NCBI GenBank assembly: GCA_030248065.1
Contig: JASAMV010008188.1
Span: 1 to 64,000, forward strand
Source of the DNA: Rhynchonema sp. JSB1_4
Taxonomy: Eukaryota; Nematoda; Chromadorea; Monhysterida; Xyalidae
Direction: 5' to 3'
DNA: 64,000 nucleotides
Under the pieces are notes generated by a model. That model saw only the letters and a program-made list of their open reading frames with translations, did no database searches and had not been told where the DNA came from. The position numbers and the translations under genes were made by a program. Positions 59,331-64,000 of this stretch are shown piece after piece; positions within the stretch are counted from its first letter, which is position 1, and each line of letters starts with the position of its first letter.

Positions 59331-62300
59331 AGGCGACGATGTACTGACCTTCATGAGTGCCGTAACGAGGCACGACATGGGTCGCATCGATGAGAAGCAA
59401 TGAAATAGCACGAGAACGCGTAGGCGACGATGTACTGACTTTCATGAGTGCCGTAACGAGGCACGACATGGGTCGCATCGATGAGAAGCAACGAAATAGC
59501 ACGAGAACGCGTAGGCGACGATGTACTGACTTTCATGAGTGCGGTAACGAGGCACGACATGGGGCGCATCGATGAGAAGCAACGAAATAGCACGAGAACG
59601 CGTAAGCCACGATGTACTGACTTTCATGAGTGCCGTAACGAGGCACGACATGGGTAGCATCGATGAGAAGCAACGAAATAGCACGAGAACGCGTAGGCCA
59701 CGATGTACTGACTTTCATGAGTGCCGTAACGAGGCACGACATGGGTCGCATCGATGAGAAGCAACGAAATAGCACGAGAACGCGTAGGCCACGATGTACT
59801 GACTTTCATGAGTGCCGTAACGAGGCACGACATGGGTCGCATCGATGAGAAGCAACGAAATAGCACGAGAACGCGTAGGCCACGATGTACTGACTTTCAT
59901 GAGTGCCGTAACGAGGCACGACATGGGTCGCATCGATGAGAAGCAACGAAATAGCACGAGAACGCGTAGGCCACGATGTACTGACTTTCATGAGTGCCGT
60001 AACGAGGCACGACATGGGGCGCATCGATGAGAAGCAACGAAATAGCACGAGAACGCGTAGGCCACGATGTACTGACTTTCATGAGTGCCGTAACGAGGCA
60101 CGACATGGGTCGCATCGATGAGAAGCAACGAAATAGCACGAGAACGCGTAGGCCACGATGTACTGACTTTCATGAGTGCCGTAACGAGGCACGACATGGG
60201 TCGCATCGATGAGAAGCAACGAAATAGCACGAGAACGCGTAGGCCACGATGTACTGACTTTCATGAGTGCCGTAACGAGGCACGACATGGGTCGCATCGA
60301 TGAGAAGCAACGAAATAGCACGAGAACGCGTAGGCCACGATGTACTGACTTTCATGAGTGCCGTAACGAGGCACGACATGGGTCGCATCGATGAGAAGCA
60401 ACGAAATAGCACGAGAACGCGTAGGCCACGATGTACTGACTTTCATGAGTGCCGTAACGAGGCACGACATGGGTCGCATCGATGAGAAGCAACGAAATAG
60501 CACGAGAACGCGTAGGCCACGATGTACTGACTTTCATGAGTGCCGTAACGAGGCACGACATGGGTCGCATCGATGAGAAGCAACGAAATAGCACGAGAAC
60601 GCGTAGGCCACGATGTACTGACTTTCATGAGTGCCGTAACGAGGCACGACATGGGTCGCATCGATGAGAAGCAACGAAATAGCACGAGAACGCGTAGGCC
60701 ACGATGTACTGACTTTCATGAGTGCCGTAACGAGGCACGACATGGGTCGCATCGATGAGAAGCAACGAAATAGCACGAGAACGCGTAGGCCACGATGTAC
60801 TGACTTTCATGAGTGCCGTAACGAGGCACGACATGGGTCGCATCGATGAGAAGCAACGAAATAGCACGAGAACGCGTAGGCCACGATGTACTGACTTTCA
60901 TGAGTGCCGTAACGAGGCACGACATGGGTCGCATCGATGAGAAGCAACGAAATAGCACGAGAACGCGTAGGCCACGATGTACTGACTTTCATGAGTGCCG
61001 TAACGAGGCACGACATGGGTCGCATCGATGAGAAGCAACGAAATAGCACGAGAACGCGTAGGCCACGATGTACTGACTTTCATGAGTGCCGTAACGAGGC
61101 ACGACATGGGTCGCATCGATGAGAAGCAACGAAATAGCACGAGAACGCGTAGGCCACGATGTACTGACTTTCATGAGTGCCGTAACGAGGCACGACATGG
61201 GTCGCATCGATGAGAAGCAACGAAATAGCACGAGAACGCGTAGGCCACGATGTACTGACTTTCATGAGTGCCGTAACGAGGCACGACATGGGTCGCATCG
61301 ATGAGAAGCAACGAAATAGCACGAGAACGCGTAGGCCACGATGTACTGACTTTCATGAGTGCCGTAACGAGGCACGACATGGGTCGCATCGATGAGAAGC
61401 AACGAAATAGCACGAGAACGCGTAGGCCACGATGTACTGACTTTCATGAGTGCCGTAACGAGGCACGACATGGGTCGCATCGATGAGAAGCAACGAAATA
61501 GCACGAGAACGCGTAGGCGACGATGTACTGACTTTCATGAGTGCCGTAACGAGGCACGACATGGGTCGCATCGATGAGAAGCAACGAAATAGCACGAGAA
61601 CGCGTAGGCCACGATGTACTGACTTTCATGAGTGCCGTAACGAGGCACGACATGGGTCGCATCGATGAGAAGCAACGAAATAGCACGAGAACGCGTAGGC
61701 CACGATGTACTGACTTTCATGAGTGCCGTAACGAGGCACGACATGGGTCGCATCGATGAGAAGCAACGAAATAGCACGAGAACGCGTAGGCCACGATGTA
61801 CTGACTTTCATGAGTGCCGTAACGAGGCACGACATGGGTCGCATCGATGAGAAGCAACGAAATAGCACGAGAACGCGTAGGCCACGATGTACTGACTTTC
61901 ATGAGTGCCGTAACGAGGCACGACATGGGTCGCATCGATGAGAAGCAACGAAATAGCACGAGAACGCGTAGGCCACGATGTACTGACTTTCATGAGTGCC
62001 GTAACGAGGCACGACATGGGTCGCATCGATGAGAAGCAACGAAATAGCACGAGAACGCGTAGGCCACGATGTACTGACTTTCATGAGTGCCGTAACGAGG
62101 CACGACATGGGTCGCATCGATGAGAAGCAACGAAATAGCACGAGAACGCGTAGGCCACGATGTACTGACTTTCATGAGTGCCGTAACGAGGCACGACATG
62201 GGTCGCATCGATGAGAAGCAACGAAATAGCACGAGAACGCGTAGGCCACGATGTACTGACTTTCATGAGTGCCGTAACGAGGCACGACATGGGTCGCATC

Positions 62301-64000
62301 GATGAGAAGCAACGAAATAGCACGAGAACGCGTAGGCCACGATGTACTGACTTTCATGAGTGCCGTAACGAGGCACGACATGGGTCGCATCGATGAGAAG
62401 CAACGAAATAGCACGAGAACGCGTAGGCGACGATGTACTGACTTTCATGAGTGCCGTAACGAGGCACGACATGGGTCGCATCGATGAGAAGCAACGAAAT
62501 AGCACGAGAACGCGTAGGCGACGATGTACTGACTTTCATGAGTGCCGTAACGAGGCACGACATGGGTCGCATCGATGAGAAGCAACGAAATAGCACGAGA
62601 ACGCGTAGGCGACGATGTACTGACTTTCATGAGTGCCGTAACGAGGCACGACATGGGTCGCATCGATGAGAAGCAACGAAATAGCACGAGAACGCGTAGG
62701 CGACGATGTACTGACTTTCATGAGTGCCGTAACGAGGCACGACATGGGTCGCATCGATGAGAAGCAACGAAATAGCACGAGAACGCGTAGGCGACGATGT
62801 ACTGACTTTCATGAGTGCCGTAACGAGGCACGACATGGGTCGCATCAGATCAGAAGCAAAGAAATAGCACGAGAACTCATAGGCGACGATGTACTGACTT
62901 TCATGAGTGCCGTAACGAGGCACGACATGGGTCGCATCGATGAGAAGCAACGAAATAGCACGAGAACGCGTAGGCGACGATGTACTGACTTTCATGAGTG
63001 CCGTAACGAGGCACGACATGGGTCGCATCGATGAGAAGCAACGAAATAGCACGAGAACGCGTAGGCGACGATGTACTGACTTTCATGAGTGCCGTAACGA
63101 GGCACGACATGGGTCGCATCGATGAGAAGCAACGAAATAGCACGAGAACGCGTAGGCGACGATGTACTGACTTTCATGAGTGCCGTAACGAGGCACGACA
63201 TGGGTCGCATCGATGAGAAGCAACGAAATAGCACGAGAACGCGTAGGCGACGATGTACTGACTTTCATGAGTGCCGTAACGAGGCACGACATGGGTCGCA
63301 TCGATGAGAAGCAACGAAATAGCACGAGAACGCGTAGGCGACGATGTACTGACTTTCATGAGTGCCGTAACGAGGCACGACATGGGTCGCATCGATGAGA
63401 AGCAACGAAATAGCACGAGAACGCGTAGGCGACGATGTACTGACTTTCATGAGTGCCGTAACGAGGCACGACATGGGTCGCATCGATGAGAAGCAACGAA
63501 ATAGCACGAGAACGCGTAGGCGACGATGTACTGACTATAATGAGTGCCGTGACGAGGCACGACATGGGTCGCATCGATGAGAAGCAACGAAATAGCACGC
63601 GAACGCGTAGGCGACGATGTACTGACTTTCATGAGAACCGGAAAGAGGCACGACATGGGTCGCATCGATGAGAAGCAACGAAATAGCACGAGAACGCGTA
63701 GGCGACGATGTACTGACTTTCATGAGTGCCGTAACGAGGCACGACATGGGTCGCATCGATGAGAAGCAACGAAATAGCACGAGAACGCGTAGGCGACGAT
63801 GTACTGACTTTCATGAGTGCCGTAACGAGGCACGACATGGGTCGCATCGATGAGAAGCAACGAAATAGCGCGAGAACGCGTAGGCGACGATGTACTGACT
63901 TTCATGAGTGCCGTAACGAGGCACGACATGGGTCGCATCGATGAGAAGCAACGAAATAGCACGAGAACGCGTAGGCGACGATGTACTGACTTTCATGAGT
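59330..64000. repeat. 91-bp tandem satellite array, about 50 units, open at the right edge
   Basis: The unit has CATGAGTGCCGTAACGAGGC, ACGACATGGGTCGCATCGAT, GAGAAGCAACGAAATAGCAC, GAGAACGCGTAGGCGACGAT and GTACTGACTTT in order. Landmarks recur every 91 nt, except one 92-nt variant at 62,845-62,880 (CATCAGATCAGAAGCAAAG). Most units differ from each other by 0-2 bases. Because 91 is not a multiple of 3, ORFs of 61 and 80 codons repeat on both strands; they are not genes. The array runs past the window end. Confidence 0.97.

Noticed and set aside
59330..64000. Serial 61- and 80-codon ORFs on both strands
   Set aside because: They repeat every 91 nt with the satellite on both strands and change frame between units. 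There is no splice or start context, so they are a by-product of the repeat.
59330..64000. CRISPR-like array
   Set aside because: The whole 91-bp unit is repeated with no unique spacers, and the DNA is eukaryotic.

Overview
This window is nuclear DNA from a multicellular animal. The genes are split by many short GT-AG introns (mostly 50-150 nt, plus one GC-AG candidate), use AATAAA signals, encode a sarcomeric myosin, EGF/LDL-receptor-A modules and a C-type lectin fold, and sit among small terminal-inverted-repeat elements and a long satellite. The myosin, at 1963 residues with a nematode-like tail, best fits a nematode or related ecdysozoan. That assignment is from memory of the family, not from a search.

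Layout: 1-4.4 kb has no supported gene. 4.8-21.6 kb (minus) holds a complete muscle myosin heavy chain gene; I could trace 43 coding exons whose phases all agree. Its 5' introns are packed with nested transposon remnants. 21.6-25.4 kb is mostly featureless and has one broken EGF-like fragment. 25.4-31.4 kb (plus) is a single-pass membrane receptor with about nine EGF modules, five LDLa modules, a Ser/Thr-rich stalk, one transmembrane helix and a cytoplasmic tail; its 5' end was not found. 32.1-33.1 kb (plus) is a secreted C-type-lectin-like gene with an apparent one-base frameshift, followed by two related short ORFs that look like signal-peptide exons. 37.4-47.9 kb (minus) is an exon-rich gene for a Ser/Thr/Gln-rich protein I do not recognise. 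53.0-53.3 kb (minus) is a 119-codon ORF with a BESS-like motif. 53.4-59 kb is repeat-rich. From about 59.0 kb to the right edge runs a 91-bp tandem satellite of about 50 copies that continues beyond the window.

The most unusual signal is a 10-mer, TGATGTTTCA. I find 27 exact copies on the two strands in the 59 kb outside the satellite, where chance predicts about 0.1. Copies lie in introns, at splice sites, in intergenic DNA and inside coding exons, so it is not one transposon family. Other notable points are a three-level nest of elements in a myosin intron, a miniature transposon that sits inside and completes the first myosin 5' splice site, and several families of hairpin elements built from short GC-rich repeats.

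The genes do not form an operon. Myosin is contractile, the EGF/LDLa receptor is probably an adhesion or matrix receptor, and the lectin is secreted. No shared pathway can be claimed beyond proximity.
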